Below, piece by piece: positions 21,209 to 33,722 of a stretch of 64,000 nucleotides of DNA (positions are counted from its first letter, which is position 1; the number at the start of each line of letters is the position of its first letter). This DNA is from Hydractinia symbiolongicarpus (Eukaryota; Cnidaria; Hydrozoa; Anthoathecata; Hydractiniidae), in assembly GCF_029227915.1 (NCBI RefSeq), contig NC_079882.1:27285001-27349000 (forward strand). Reading direction: 5' to 3'. A program made the translations under genes and the position numbers. Under the pieces are notes generated by a model that saw only the letters and a program-made list of their open reading frames with translations, ran no database searches and was not told the origin of the DNA.

Positions 21209-24200
21209 TTTAACTTAAAATATAAAATACACCTTTTTTGTAAAAGCTCTGTTTTTAAGAACGTTAAGGCTAATACTTTGCTAAAAGGTAAAAACATATT
21301 ATGAATATATATCATGAGAGCAAAATAATGTGAGTCTAGAATTACCAAGAAATAATATTTCCGAGCACTTTCGTTTTTTTTACAACTTTACGTGCATATA
21401 ATCTATTTTTTTTAATCCTGAAAATATTTACTATCATTGATACGTCATATATTTCCCTAGTTTTCTGAGAGACCTAAAAATGTTAATAAGAATAACCAGA
21501 ATCAGATGACATTTTGACACTCTCAAAAAACCATTTGAAATTAGGATCTTCCTTTTTTTTATAACTGAAAGTAGCTAGGTAGTGTGTTTACAACATAGAG
21601 CTACGCCGTCTCTTATTTTGCTGTTAAATAAATTTAGAAAGATTGATTTTGATATCATATTTTATTTTATTTTGTTATATTATATTTTTTTCATTTATTA
21701 AAATTTTTGTAACAAGATGTAAATATGAGGAATTTTTTAACCATTAGTTTTTCTTCTTCTAATCTTTGGACTTCGTGGTAGCGTAAACACGCAACTTCCT
21801 TGGCCGTAATTGATGTATCATGGATGCGTTAAATTGATGTATGAAACAATTTTGAAGCAGGATGGTCACATTTCGTGAAATGGCCCCTCCTAAAATATTT
21901 TAAATAACCTAATTTGGACCAAAAATTTTAGTGACATGTTTTTTCTATAATGTTCTTTTAAAATTCTGACTAATCCTAACATATAAAATGGTTTTTTACG
22001 GTTCCTGTGTTTTATTTTAAATTTTTGCTCTTAAACCAAAAATTGTAAAACCTATGACCACCCTATGAAGTAAGGAAAATATCTTAGCATAAAAGTATAG
22101 TTAGCAAAATTGCTGTCCGAAAATTACATCGTCAACAATTAAAATTTGAGATGCTGGAATATCTTAATTGATGAAGCTAAATACCTGAGTCAGCAAAAAT
22201 TACGTGTCTGACAAGTTTTAGTGCGCATGTGCGTGTCTTAATCTGACATTTCATCGTGCTTTGCGTGTAACAGAATTTAATCGTACCATAAAAAATAAGA
22301 AGAAAAAAATTCAAGAATTATCATTAGAACGTAGCAAAATGAAGAATACGGACTCTGTAAAGCTTATGCTTGATCAAAATATAAAGAAAAGCCAGATCAG
22401 AGTCAGATAGAAATCATACGTAATAGTGTTTGTCATCTCACTGGTGCAAAGCAGATTTTTTTGATTTGCTAATTCTTTTTGCTAGTACTTCTTCGCGATA
22501 ATAAAGGTTACGCAAAATGAGTTTTTTAGCGTGAACTTTTAATTTATTTTTAAATTGTTTCCAGGGAAAAACTCAGTTAGATATACATAGAGATATATTT
22601 AGACCTGGGAAAAATTTTTTAATTCAATATGTAACAACGATATTTTTTAAAATATTGAATTTTCAATTCTTTTCAAATTTTTGTTTGATGTCTTTCCTAC
22701 GTTATAAATTAATTATATATAATCTTATATATAATATGTTCTTATAGTCTATAGTTTTTTGTGCGTATGTGACGGTAAATCACGTGATCATGATATTGTA
22801 AAAGAAAAGAAAGACTTAGAAAAATATCACATTTATAATATATGAAAAAGTATAGCGAACTCTCTTTCTCTAACGTAAAAGTATCATACTAAAGTAAATT
22901 TAATCTGTTATTATTAGTTTTTCTTTTATTTTTCTTTGTTTATATTATATATATTCATAAATACAATTCATATTCTATTTTTTTAACGATTATCCAAAAT
23001 AGAAGAACAGAACAGAAGCTTTCTCAAATTGTTTTATTCGTTGAAGTGAGAAAGTACTTTGAACAAAAAGATTGAAAAAGAATTATCTAGCCGTTTATAC
23101 AATCAGCGTGGTAGTGGAATTCAATGCGAGGCCAAAAATATATAAAACGGAGAACTAAATGCTTTGCCTGCAGATAACAAAAAAGAAGACAGTATTGTAT
23201 ACAAGAAATGTATTTGATAATTTGATTAGCTCGACGAGAAGGAATTTGAGAGTGAGCAAATTCTCATGGAATTTCATGTACCTGTTAAGTTTCAAGCTAA
23301 ACCAGACAGACGTAAGTCAAATTACTTTCGCTTATTTTTTAACTTTGAAGAATTAACTTAACTTCTTTAGTAAGAACTTAGTTTATAATTAGGCACATTT
23401 TAGGCTATGGTCATGTGAATAGCCGAAGAGGAAAAAAGAATAAGGACATTTAATTCTAACGCGAAATTAAAATAGCATTGCGATAGTTATTTGCATGGAC
23501 ATTGAGCGCCATCATTTACGTTTTAAAATCGTGCCAACCATTTAAAAATATTTTTGCTGTAAATAAAGGAGCATTTATTAGTCATAGTGACGTCGTAAAG
23601 TGAACGGAATTCATACGTTTTAATAAAAAGCCTGCCCATATCGTCTGTTTTTATCTTCAAGTTAAGAAAGTATTAAGTGAAGATTTTGGCTATCTTTTAC
23701 ATAACTTAGTTCCACACGCCTTCGTTCTTGGAGCCATTATATAAAATGCAATACAATGATTTCATTGTTGTCTACAAAGTAATGTTTTAAAAATGCATAG
23801 CTAGATAGTTGCATGCGAATTAGGAAGAACACACACACGCATGAAGTTTGGCGTGTGTGTTCTATTTTCTACTTTGAGAAAAAGCAGATGTGAGGGAGAG
23901 CTGTTGTTATAATGTTATAAATTTTATGAACATTTATTTTATTTGCGATATACTAACTGTTAAGTCGCGTCTAAAGGGAGAATGATTTACTAAAATAGAC
24001 TTCTGTGGTCACGGTAAGTTTTGTGCTTCATTTTCAGGTATGAATGCCTCGTTTGTACTTTTCTATAGAGCACTGTTTTTCATGTACTATGTGTCCTTGA
24101 TCCTAGATCTGACTTATAACTAAGGCTGGTTCATTTATTTTGACAAAACTTGCCATAGTAAACAAAACAGCATGCTAAAAGATGTCAAAATCTTGATTTT

Positions 24201-25784
24201 GTGTCAGGTACAAAGTATCACTTTGGTTCAAGTGGGTGAATATTTCTTATTTTATACTATTTTACAAATTTTGCCTGCAGCTGCAGCATTGCACTTTCTT
24301 ACAATGTCGGTTTGATAAAAGTCGTAATCAAAGGCAAGATTTTTCAAGTCCCCTCGACTTCCTGTTTTAAATTTGATCCAACCATTGGTTAATGTGTAAA
24401 AACAATTTGCACAAACGATTTCTTTGATTTTAAAGAGCACAAAGATCTTATTCCTCATTCAAAAATAATGCCATTAGCATTTTGAATTTGAAATAATGGG
24501 TTATTTATACTTATGTGACTTCACTAGTTTTACCTATCAAGCTAGCTACATTTATTTAACCTAGCAAGCTAGCTGCATATTAATTTAATCATATACTGTA
24601 TTTTGAACGTGTAATGTTATGTAATGGCCATTATATTATATGATAAGAGGTACGAGACCTAAAAATTTGAAATATAGATGTTCAGATAAATATTAAAACT
24701 CATTAAGTAACTCATTAAGTAAACAAAACAAAAAAAATTATTATTTTGACACAGTCATCATGCACGTTTATTTATTATTTAATTAGAAAATGTCCAAATA
24801 AGTTTGTTAAAAAAAAAACCATGAAATGTTTGGAAAAAGTGGGGAAGCTAAACTACGATTTTGTTATAACTAAATATAGCTAAATCGTACGGCGATTTCA
24901 GAACAGACAGAGATCAATTTTGGATAACATTTCTTCGTGGCTCTATTTTCTCTAATGGCTTATTCGATGCTGTCCTAACCTATTTTTTTTGAAAATAATT
25001 CTTTTAAAAATTTTTGTCCCAAAAGTTGTGAAATTGGTCACTTTCGCCAGAAATGTCATTAGTCGAATATGGAAGGTATGTGTTTATACCGACTAAATTA
25101 TATTTGCATTTCCCAATAATAATCTAATAATGGCACACGTCTTTACAATTAAAGATTTAAGAGTTTCTTGTATCTAAATCTCTTTGTTTTTATAAAAAGG
25201 TTGTTTTATCCTGCAAGTAAACACAGCTCTAATAATTTTTAAAAGACTTAGCTAAGAAATAGTACAATCTGTCAATTCTGCGGACGAGCCCCTCAGCTCC
25301 TTACACTTCGGTGCCAAATAAAAGAGGACTGGGAAAAAATTTTTGCGCACTAAACACAAAAAAACAACAAACAAACAAATAAATAAGAAAATAACGCTAT
25401 AAATCTTTCAGGAAAACTGAGATAAACTTTTATGAATGATAATGATGATAAATGATCATATATTATTAATTATTGCATATGTGAACTTCAGCTACACGAG
25501 CTGCCAACAAAGGGCATCCAAACTGAATAAACGAGACCCTTTCTTTTTAAAGAGAGACGAGCAATTAAGAATTTTCTTTTCAACAAAAACATGAAATAAA
25601 GATTCAAAAAGCATAAATTAAAAAACAGTATCCGCTTAATAAAACAAACAGAAAAACTTCATCCACGCGGCTTCGTCTCTGTTTATTCCGTTTTGGATTT
25701 TGAGAAAAAATAAAAAAGAAAGAATTAATATTTTTTGTAACGTTTTAAATAAATAGTGGATAAGATATTTGAAAAGCCTTGAAG
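21209..25784. other. Intergenic, AT-rich, no supported gene
   Basis: Long AT-rich region. Three short open stretches look slightly coding but are unassigned: 22273..22410 (+), Lys-rich and preceded by a splice-acceptor-like acag; 23168..23310 (+), between acceptor- and donor-like sites; and 24252..24458 (-), 68 codons with Cys pairs (VCANCFYTLTNG). None matches a family I know. Near 22787 is the palindrome atcacgtgat. Around 22700..22990 are TA-rich near-palindromes. Confidence 0.45.
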
Positions 25785-28700
25785 ATGTTGAATGTAACGA
25801 AACTTACCAGCTATGGAAAGCTAGCAAGAAAAAGGAGATTTCTGGATATTTTGCGTTCTAAAATTTTAAACAAACAGAAGAAGCAGACTGATACAGGTAC
25901 GGAATACAACTCCATGGATATACATCAAAATTTGTTAAAATTGTTGCAAAATTATATATACAATTACAAGCCTTCCGGGTATATTTTATGCAAAAAAAAC
26001 CCCAAAAACCTTAAAACGTAACAAGAGGGTGGCTGGGTTTTATTATGGGGGCATGGGCTAATAGTGAATTACGAAATTTGGGAGTATTTAATTTTTAGAT
26101 GACCACTCCTTTTTTCAAGGCGTCGGTAAGAAAGAGAAAAATGTGTTTGTCAACATTTTTCATCGATGTAGCTAGCTAGCTTGAATGTAACTGCACGTGC
26201 AATGAAAAGGTTAATAAGGTTTCTTATCAAGTATTATAGGTAATGTAGCCATGAACAGGCTTCCAATAGGCTGTTAGTCTGTGGATAATGCATGCGAGAG
26301 TGGTCACCCTCAAAATTCTATCACAACGTGAAAAATCTGACAACAAGAGTGGGCTTTTGGTTGGAAATTTCTGTTCGATTATCATTTTTCTTTGGTAGGG
26401 TTCGATTTTAGAATTATCAAAAAGAAAAGAAAAAAAAACAATATTTGCATAACAAATAAAGGATTAAATGTACAAGGTTTCGAAATTAACATTTAACTAT
26501 CTTCTTCTTTAGTTTTTTATTGTTTTTTTAACAATATCTCTAACGTGATTGGCTAAGAGAAGAGCCACAAACACAATATCTCATATTTTTCCGTGTAACA
26601 TTTTCTAGAGTCTGGGTAGTTAGAGAAAAAACAACGAACTGTGTCAAAAAATATTCAAATTCCATTTCATTTTTGATGATTTTGGATTTACTTGTACATG
26701 AACTCAATCTAATCTTCACTGTCGAATCATTTTAAGCATTTTAATTGGCCTGCAAACGGCGAGAATAGTTGTCAGCCAATCGAAGTCTTTAATTTTTCAC
26801 CCCACACGCAGAACATTCCGTCTCGTAGAAATAAGTTGTTAATTTATACATTTCGAAGTTTCTTTGTGAACACTTTTACTTAATTAGTGTGATAAGGATG
26901 CGTTATGAAAAATCAGGGGAAAAAATGTCTAAATCGATTATATTTGAAAAAGAAAATATGTTTCATAAAAAAGGGAAAATATTCTTGTTCACTGTTAAAT
27001 AAAACGTAGATTAAAAGATTTTCCGGTTGCTATGGATTTTATTTGTAATTTTTTAGACTGTGTTTGTGACAAATTAAAACTTTGTGTGGAAGAAGCTAGA
27101 TGTCTAGAAAAATTAATTTTTTTTATAAAAATTTTTTTTATTTCATTTTATTTTTTAAAAAAGATTTTATTCTGAATATATTTTTTTAACATTCCTTACT
27201 TTATATAAAAAAGTTTATCAATCGCAAACTCGTCAATTATGGTTCTTTTTTACATATTCGCTGTGTGTAAAAAAAGTAAAATTACAAATTATATGTTCTC
27301 ACTTGCTTTTTACCTTTCTTCGCTAGTTCACAGTCTAAACATCACAGGTAAAACATGATGGAATATAGGAAAAGATACCCGGGGTCCTGAAAGTGGACCA
27401 GGTACCAAGACCAAAAATCCAGGTACCCAGCATTTGATTCGTTCATAAAGGCAGAAACCCTGGGAACGAGTTTGCTACTTAACTCTATCTATGAAGGAGA
27501 TAAAGTATCTTTTCAAAGGAATAAGTTTGAGTAACCAAGGCAACAAAATAAAAAAACAATGAAAATTAGGAAAAAATAGTCGGCCTCATTAGTAAGATTG
27601 TTTTAACGCAAAAGTTGAATGAATGGAGCTTAAGATTCATAAAATACTGCGCACTTAAATCTTTATGTGATCAACTTTGGTTTGGTATAAAAATAAGATC
27701 TTTTAAAACGAAATGAAACAAAATTTGGGAAAATATAAATACTCGTTATGTATTCATTCAAAAAATACTAAACTGTGTGTATAGAGCAGTCCATACTTGA
27801 ATGAATAATAAGTACAAAAATGCGGTTACTGCATCCAGCGCATGGCTTTGTTTTCGGATTACTCCTACTTTCTGATAAAAAATTCATTCTCTTTGTTTAG
27901 ATATGCTGCAACCGAACACTCGCATCTTTCTTAACATCAGTGGCTGCTTGTACGAAACGTTTGAGAGAACCTTGCGACGCTTTCCAACAACATTACTTGG
28001 AGATAAAAAACGAAGAGAAAAGTTCTACATGCAGAATGATAACTTTTACTTTTTTAACCGCTCACGCGCAGCTTTTGACGCCATTTTGTATTACTACCAA
28101 TCAAATGGATGCCTTGTTCGGCCGCCATGGATACCGATGGAACAATTTGAGTTTGAATGTATATTCTACGAGTTGGGAGAGGATGCAATTAAATCAATGA
28201 AAGAAAGAGAAGGATACGACCCACAAAGAAAGTTAGTTACCAGACCTCGACAAATAGGGCACACATTAGAAATTTTGTGGGATTTTTTCGAGTATCCAGA
28301 GTCTTCTCTTTACGCAAGAATTTACGCCTTCGTGTCTTTACTTTTCATTATATTTTCCGTCATACTGGATTGTTTTGAAACTTCTCCTGGCATTAAACTG
28401 CATCAAAGACATGACATTGCACTATTTGACCCATGGGACCATTTTAAGTTAGCACTAAATATTTTCTTTGCCGTGGAATTTACACTTAGGTTTGTTTCCT
28501 CACCCAACACAATTCACTTTTTAACATCGCTTTCCAACGTCGTCGACTTTTTGGCCATATTTCCATCTTTTTTAACTTATTTGCTAAATAAAGAACACGT
28601 TGAAAGCATCCTGTTCATTCGGGTGCTGAGAACTTTTCGAATCCTACGGCTGATCCGATTATCAAAGAGCTTCGAAACTCTCTCAGTTGTGCTGCATATC

Positions 28701-29072
28701 TTATCAAAAAGTTTGTCGGATTTACTTATGCTTATATTCTGCATGCTTATTTCGTGTGTAGTGTTCGGAGGAATAATATATTATACAGAACTGGGAGCTC
28801 CAGAAACACCAATAACAAGTATACCTGAAGGAATGTGGTTGGCGATGCAAACTGTTGTTTCCATTGGTTACGGCGATATTGTTCCAGCTTCATCTTTGGG
28901 TAAGTGCGCAGCCGCAGCCACAGCGGTTGTAGGCGCACTCACAATGACAGTTCCGTTGCTTTCACTTGGTGGTCGGTATTTTTCAATCTACACGAAAACA
29001 TATGATGTTTCACTCAGCCCCGACTTGATATCAACGCCTGGGCCGGGTGTGAAGGTTAAGAAATCCAAATAA
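25785..29072 (+). CDS. Shaker-type voltage-gated K+ channel subunit
   Basis: Exon 1 (25785..25896) and exon 2 (27901..29072) are separated by 2.0 kb. The donor ACAG|GTAC and acceptor TTTAG|AT join in phase 1 to give about 427 residues. The first exon adds a basic N-terminus (MLNVTKLTSYGKLARKRRF). The T1 tetramerisation domain (RIFLNISGCLYETFERTL to FYELGEDAI) is of the Kv1 type, without the zinc-site motif of Kv2-4. S1 is near FVSLLFIIFSVIL and S2 near LNIFFAVEFTLRF. S4 has regular charges (RVLRTFRILRLIRLSK). The selectivity filter SIGYGD is at 358-363. In S6 the hinge Gly is kept (VVGALTM), but the usual PVP bend reads P389-L-L, so the second proline is lost. The short cytoplasmic tail ends VKVKKSK. 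Exon 2 alone could start at its own ATG (27903), but the matching phase and splice sites favour the two-exon model. Plasma-membrane protein. Confidence 0.9.
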
Positions 29073-29754
29073 AACATAGACAAACATTGTTTACCATCAC
29101 TTGTGTAATATATTTGCTTTGTTATTATTTAACGTCTTAAATTCCTTACAATTTCTAAATTTTATAAGCAATTGGTAACTTTGAACTGTGCTCCAACCAC
29201 ATTTTTAAGTTGCAATATTCAAGCATTCAGTCCCTTTCCTTTTCTACAGTGATATGAATAGAGGTGCAAAAAATACAGGTACGCCATGTAACACTCGTCC
29301 GCAAGATATATACAGCTTACTCTGCGCGGCTTTATAGCTGTGCTACAGACACATGAAATGCGATATAAAGGACAGACAATCATTCCTGTTGAATAATTGT
29401 GGTTTACTTAAGAATAGGCTGGCTCCATTTAGCATTTTTCGCTAGTGGGATAGTGCTTTTAGAGTTATGATTTGTATATAACATTGACCATACCATATTT
29501 AAATTGCGGAGGGTAAACTCATATATCGTCGACATCTTAGATCGCTATTTTCCTCATGTCCATATTTATTACGCTTTCAACTTGATGGGAGTATCAGATT
29601 CTCAACTACCAGTTACACTTTTTTAGTTATATTTTTAGTTATTAGAGTCATTTCTATAGTAGAGTGGAGTATTTTAAGAACGTAATTAGGTGGAGAAAAC
29701 GTTTGCGGTGTAACAGCAAAAATCAAAATGCTCAAAGTTATCCCACTTTGATTA

Positions 29755-30345
29755 TTAATGTGATGAATTGTCGCAGGGATTAAATTTCGCGGTTAAGCTC
29801 ACCCGTGAAAATCAAACATTTCGCGGAAAATCATTTTAGCAGATAAGCCATTTTATAATATTTTACGAGGACTTGATTTCGCATTTGTGGCAAAATCCGC
29901 TCTCAGTTAATTTTCGTGACAACTAGCCAGAGACATGCAGCAGCAACGGTGTAACTGTCGGTCATTTACCTCGAAAAATATCACGAGAACGCGAGGCTTC
30001 AATCCAAACCTTACTCACAACATCAAATTATAGACGCACTCCACTATTTAAAGGTGGACCTTAAATAGTCTACAAGATTTATTTTGAAAGATAGAATAGA
30101 TTTTAGCATGAATTTTAACTCGTTTCTTTTCTTATCGGAAAACGGGGAGGTGACTTAGGAAGTAAGGGAAAATACAAATGCTTGTGGTGAAGATTTCGAC
30201 CATGGAAATGTTTTAAAAAATTTCATATAAATTTTGCGGGGCAGACAATTATTTTAAAATCTCGCGGGAAAATTTTTTTGCGGATGACTATTTTCTAAAA
30301 TTCTGCGGGAATTTTAATCCCCGCGAAACTTTATCCCAAATAAAG
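29755..30345. repeat. CGCGAAA-rich foldback region
   Basis: Many copies of ttcgcgg and its inverse: gggattaaatttcgcgg on the left and ccccgcgaaactttatccc on the right, with further aaaat(t)ttgcgggg units between. It resembles a foldback or MITE cluster. Isolated relatives occur near 35500 and 36175. Confidence 0.55.
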
Positions 30346-30359
30346 TAACCTGCTTAACT

Positions 30360-30480
30360 GGCTGACAGCCTTGTGGTAGAGAGTTCGATTCCGGTGAGGA
30401 AGGTCTTGTTTTTAAAGCCCGACTGAGTCATGCCAGCAACTATAAAGGTGTCCTTTATACTTATCGTTTAGCGCTAGAAT
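30360..30480. repeat. tRNA-derived SINE-like fragment
   Basis: tggctgacagccttgtggta followed by gagagttcgattccggtgag resembles polymerase III A and B boxes (gttcgattcc is a near-perfect B box). Spacing between the boxes is too short for an intact tRNA and no cloverleaf forms, so a SINE remnant is the better reading. Confidence 0.4.
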
Positions 30481-32517
30481 AAGATTGATAACTTAGGCGA
30501 TTATCTAGTTAATTGCTTGCTGTGGTTAAAAGAACTTAACTCTATCCCTGCAAGGCTCATAAAATAGTCCTTATTATAAAACAGGTCAGAATAGCATAAT
30601 CCAATTACAATTCTATTAATAAATAACTACATACTGAAATAGCTTAAAAATACTACAATATGAAAATGTACAAATAAGGAATGGATTTTAATATATTAAA
30701 AATTATTAAGCAGTTTCCAGTGGCTTTAAATAAATATTTTTAATGAGTACAGATACTTAAACTTAACCCTGGAAATTTACTTCAAATCCTTAAAACAATT
30801 TCTTTCTACGCGCCATTGTAAATCATGAGCAAAACAAAAAAAATCACGACGTTTACTTTCTTTGTCAAAATTTTGTTGTATTGTAAATAAAAAAACATTA
30901 CGTAAGAAATATGTATAGGTTTGTGTTTGAATGTTACTTCAACTAAATTTAAATGGAGGGTGCAAGGAATATTTCAAAGATGACATTGGATACATTCTTA
31001 CATTTTATATAGAGTAATGGCGTATGTAAGCGATTAAACGCCCGAGATAAGCTGGAAGGCGTAAATCGCCTAGAAGCTTTTCTTTTGAAGCAGGGGAATT
31101 TTAAACAGAATTTAATAAAAAATATACAACCTTCGTAAATAGAGCCCAAAATGTTCGTTAAACTTCTAAAAAGCTCGCTTTGTCGAACTCATTTAGAAAA
31201 ATTTTCCCTTTTTCCTGTTTAAGTAAACGCCCAAACGCCCAAAACAAAATCTCCATTTTTAAATAAGCGCTAAGGGCATTAATCTGTTAGTCATTTAATT
31301 TTGTAGTTAAAAATCAACACAATATGAACATGCATTAATGTAATTAGGTAAAATTTTTAAATATTTTATTTATCAAAAACGTTCGTGATGATAAGCACCC
31401 AAGATGATTTCACAAATTGGATAGGAAAAACGATAAGGCGATCATGAACATCGCATGCGTGTGGTCATAATTTCGTTGAAGGTAAATGCGTATTTCACTC
31501 AAACCAAGTTAAAATAATACATGATCCGAAAAAAGCTCCTATTAGTGGTTGCCTATAAGTTTTGATTGGAACAATAAAAACATATATTAAAGTTACCTAG
31601 CGAAATATACGCTTCAGCAAAAATATTAGAAGAAAACTAAAATCGTTCTGCGCGTAGTGGCAGTAAATAATACATTTTTAAATGCAAATTCCAACCAACC
31701 TCGGTACAGGGGTAGCACTATTTCAAGGTTAAAATGTTCTGGAAACGAAGTTGGATGCAGCGCTTGTGCCGAGTACCTCTTTAAATAAAAAAGGAAATAT
31801 GTGTAAACAGGACCGGAGAAATCTCCAATGTACATATTTCTTTAAAACAACTTGAGGAACATTATTAAAAACATTATTAAAACCTTCCCAGGTTCATTTT
31901 ATGAGCTTGGTTCACAATGTATTATAGATTTAAAATAACTGGCCAGCCTTCACGCATTTTTTTTTAGTCCTCTTTAAATTTAATATTAACAATTTTTTAC
32001 ATCCCTTGATTAGCCATAAAATAGAAAACAGTAAAAAAAAAACTGCATTATTTTGTACCGTTTCTGTGTTCGCTAAAAAAATTATAAGTTAGAGTAAACT
32101 AATAATATACACAATATTTATATATAATACAAAATGTACAATAAAAAAGTACTCAATATACATGATATACAAAAAATCTGCATGTCTATTTTGAAGTGTC
32201 AAAACAGATATTTGCCACAAATATCTGTCACCGATATTTGCCACCGATGTTTGCCATAGATATTTATACTTTAGTGGCAATAATAGTAAGCCGGCGAATT
32301 CCTCTTAATGGACTTCATTTCCACACCACAATTATTACCTGCCTCTACATTTAGACAACAAGTTTGGTCGCCAATTCTCAGGCTGTACACCTGAGGTATT
32401 TACAGGGTAACAACGTGTTTCATGTAACTTCTATTGTTCGGCTGGAGCATTCAACAAAGCTGTGTCAGCAAGTGCATCTGCAATACGTCCACATATTCTC
32501 ATTAAGTAGTTTTGCTT

Positions 32518-33722
32518 TTATGACGACCCCCGTCTTTTGAACATGTCTATTAATTTTTGTGCTTTTCGTTTCTTTTGTTCTCCATTTATTCTGAGACATA
32601 GATAATGGAACATGTCAACAACCTGATCCACATCATTTGCAACTGAAACTTCTCGATATTCTGCGCCCACTCTACTCGCCAACGTGCGCCCTTGATGGCT
32701 GGTAACTTCTCTTTTCTGAACTAAGTCTATTTGATTGGCTACTATAATTATCAGTGGTTCGTTTTTAGTACTCAGATTTCGAACGTTTGCAGCCATTGAT
32801 TCGATTCGATCAAGACTTTTTTTACACGTGACTGAATAGACCAATACAAATGCTTCTGTGTAGCGGTATATGTCGTTGTTCTAAAAAAAAAGAAGGAAAA
32901 TAAATGAAATGGTAAAAAACAAATTTCTTGTGTTTTTGTATGTTCCAGTCTATTTGGATTTATTGAAAAAGTGGTATTTCACTGTACACAGCCAGCACCA
33001 GTGCTCAAAGTCTTACTAAATTTATTTATTCATTCATTCATTTATTCATTTTTTCATTCAACTCTTTATTTCTCATTTTTAAAAGAACCGAAAACCGAAA
33101 TTTTTTACCTGACCGTCTGAATCCACAATCATCATCTCGAATTCTTTTCCATCTTTTGATTTTTTGTATTTATAAGAAGCTTCTTTGCATGGAGCATACT
33201 CTGGTAGGAATCTTCTGGTTAAGCAGCGTACCACCAAAGCTAAAGAGAAGATACCCTGATAATTTAACACAAAGAAAAAACATGTCATCAAAATATAACT
33301 GGAAAGGTAAAACTTTAGTTTTTCTCACAACGATAGTAAATAATGTTGATTGATGTTCGCCATTTTAAGTCAAGAGTCTTCTATGACGAAGCTGACGTAA
33401 GAAAACATGTTTTGTGCCAAAGATTTTCATGCGTAATACACAGTTGTTTGGCAGTATGTAAGAGTTATTCGCAAATTTACAAAAAAAATATAAATTATTT
33501 TCTAGGCCTGTATTTCATTTACTTAAATATCAATATCATATATTCTTTGTTGTGTGAGATTCTCTAAAAAAAAAGATCGTTCTTTTTCTTATACCTAAAA
33601 TAAATTTTATACGGTACATTATAAATTTGATTAAAGTGGTCACACATACCAGTTTTGCCTACACCTTGGCTTCCCAATACAACAACTCGTGCCATTCGCT
33701 CTTCATTTGTCTCATTGACCAT
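32518..33722 (-). CDS. Ras-like small GTPase (RERG/RasL-like) with altered switches
   Basis: Three exons (minus strand): 33650..33722, 33109..33239 and 32518..32880, giving about 188 residues. Exon 2 must begin after ctctttag at 33240 for phase and homology; an upstream cag at 33255 would break the frame. The P-loop is GSQGVGKT (residues 17-24), followed by ALVVRCLTRRFLPEY as in RERG/RasL proteins. NQID matches the NKxD base-recognition motif. Three switch changes stand out. The switch I segment reads EYAPCKEASY, so the Mg-binding Thr35 of Ras is Cys. The DTAGQ of switch II reads DSDGQ. The canonical aromatic after Gln is also absent (NNDIYRY). The C-terminus is basic (KKRKAQKLIDMFKRRGSS) with no CaaX box, as in RERG. 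Nucleotide cycling or effector binding may therefore be unusual. Family membership is firm; the subfamily is tentative. Confidence 0.87.

Larger units (their letters stand above)
29073..32517. other. Intergenic, repeat-bearing
   Basis: No supported gene. It contains a fragment of the TCTGTC/GCTACAGACAC repeat near 29320..29390, a TTTCGCGG-rich foldback region (29755..30345), a tRNA-like SINE fragment (30360..30480), and short direct repeats of gatatttgccac near 32205..32265. Confidence 0.5.

Noticed and set aside
22273-22410. Lys-rich open stretch downstream of syntaxin as an alternative TM exon
   Set aside because: It is hydrophilic and cannot supply a membrane anchor.
27903-29072. K+ channel as a single-exon gene starting at 27903
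   Set aside because: A strong acceptor lies immediately before the ATG, and an upstream exon with matching phase exists. The single-exon start is kept only as an alternative.
30360-30420. tRNA gene
   Set aside because: Only a B-box-like word and a partial A box are present. Arm pairing and box spacing do not support a tRNA.
33240-33291. Upstream extension of GTPase exon 2 (acceptor cag at about 33255 or earlier)
   Set aside because: It would shift the frame relative to exon 1 or meet a stop. Starting after ctctttag at 33240 restores GKTALVVR as in Ras-like proteins.
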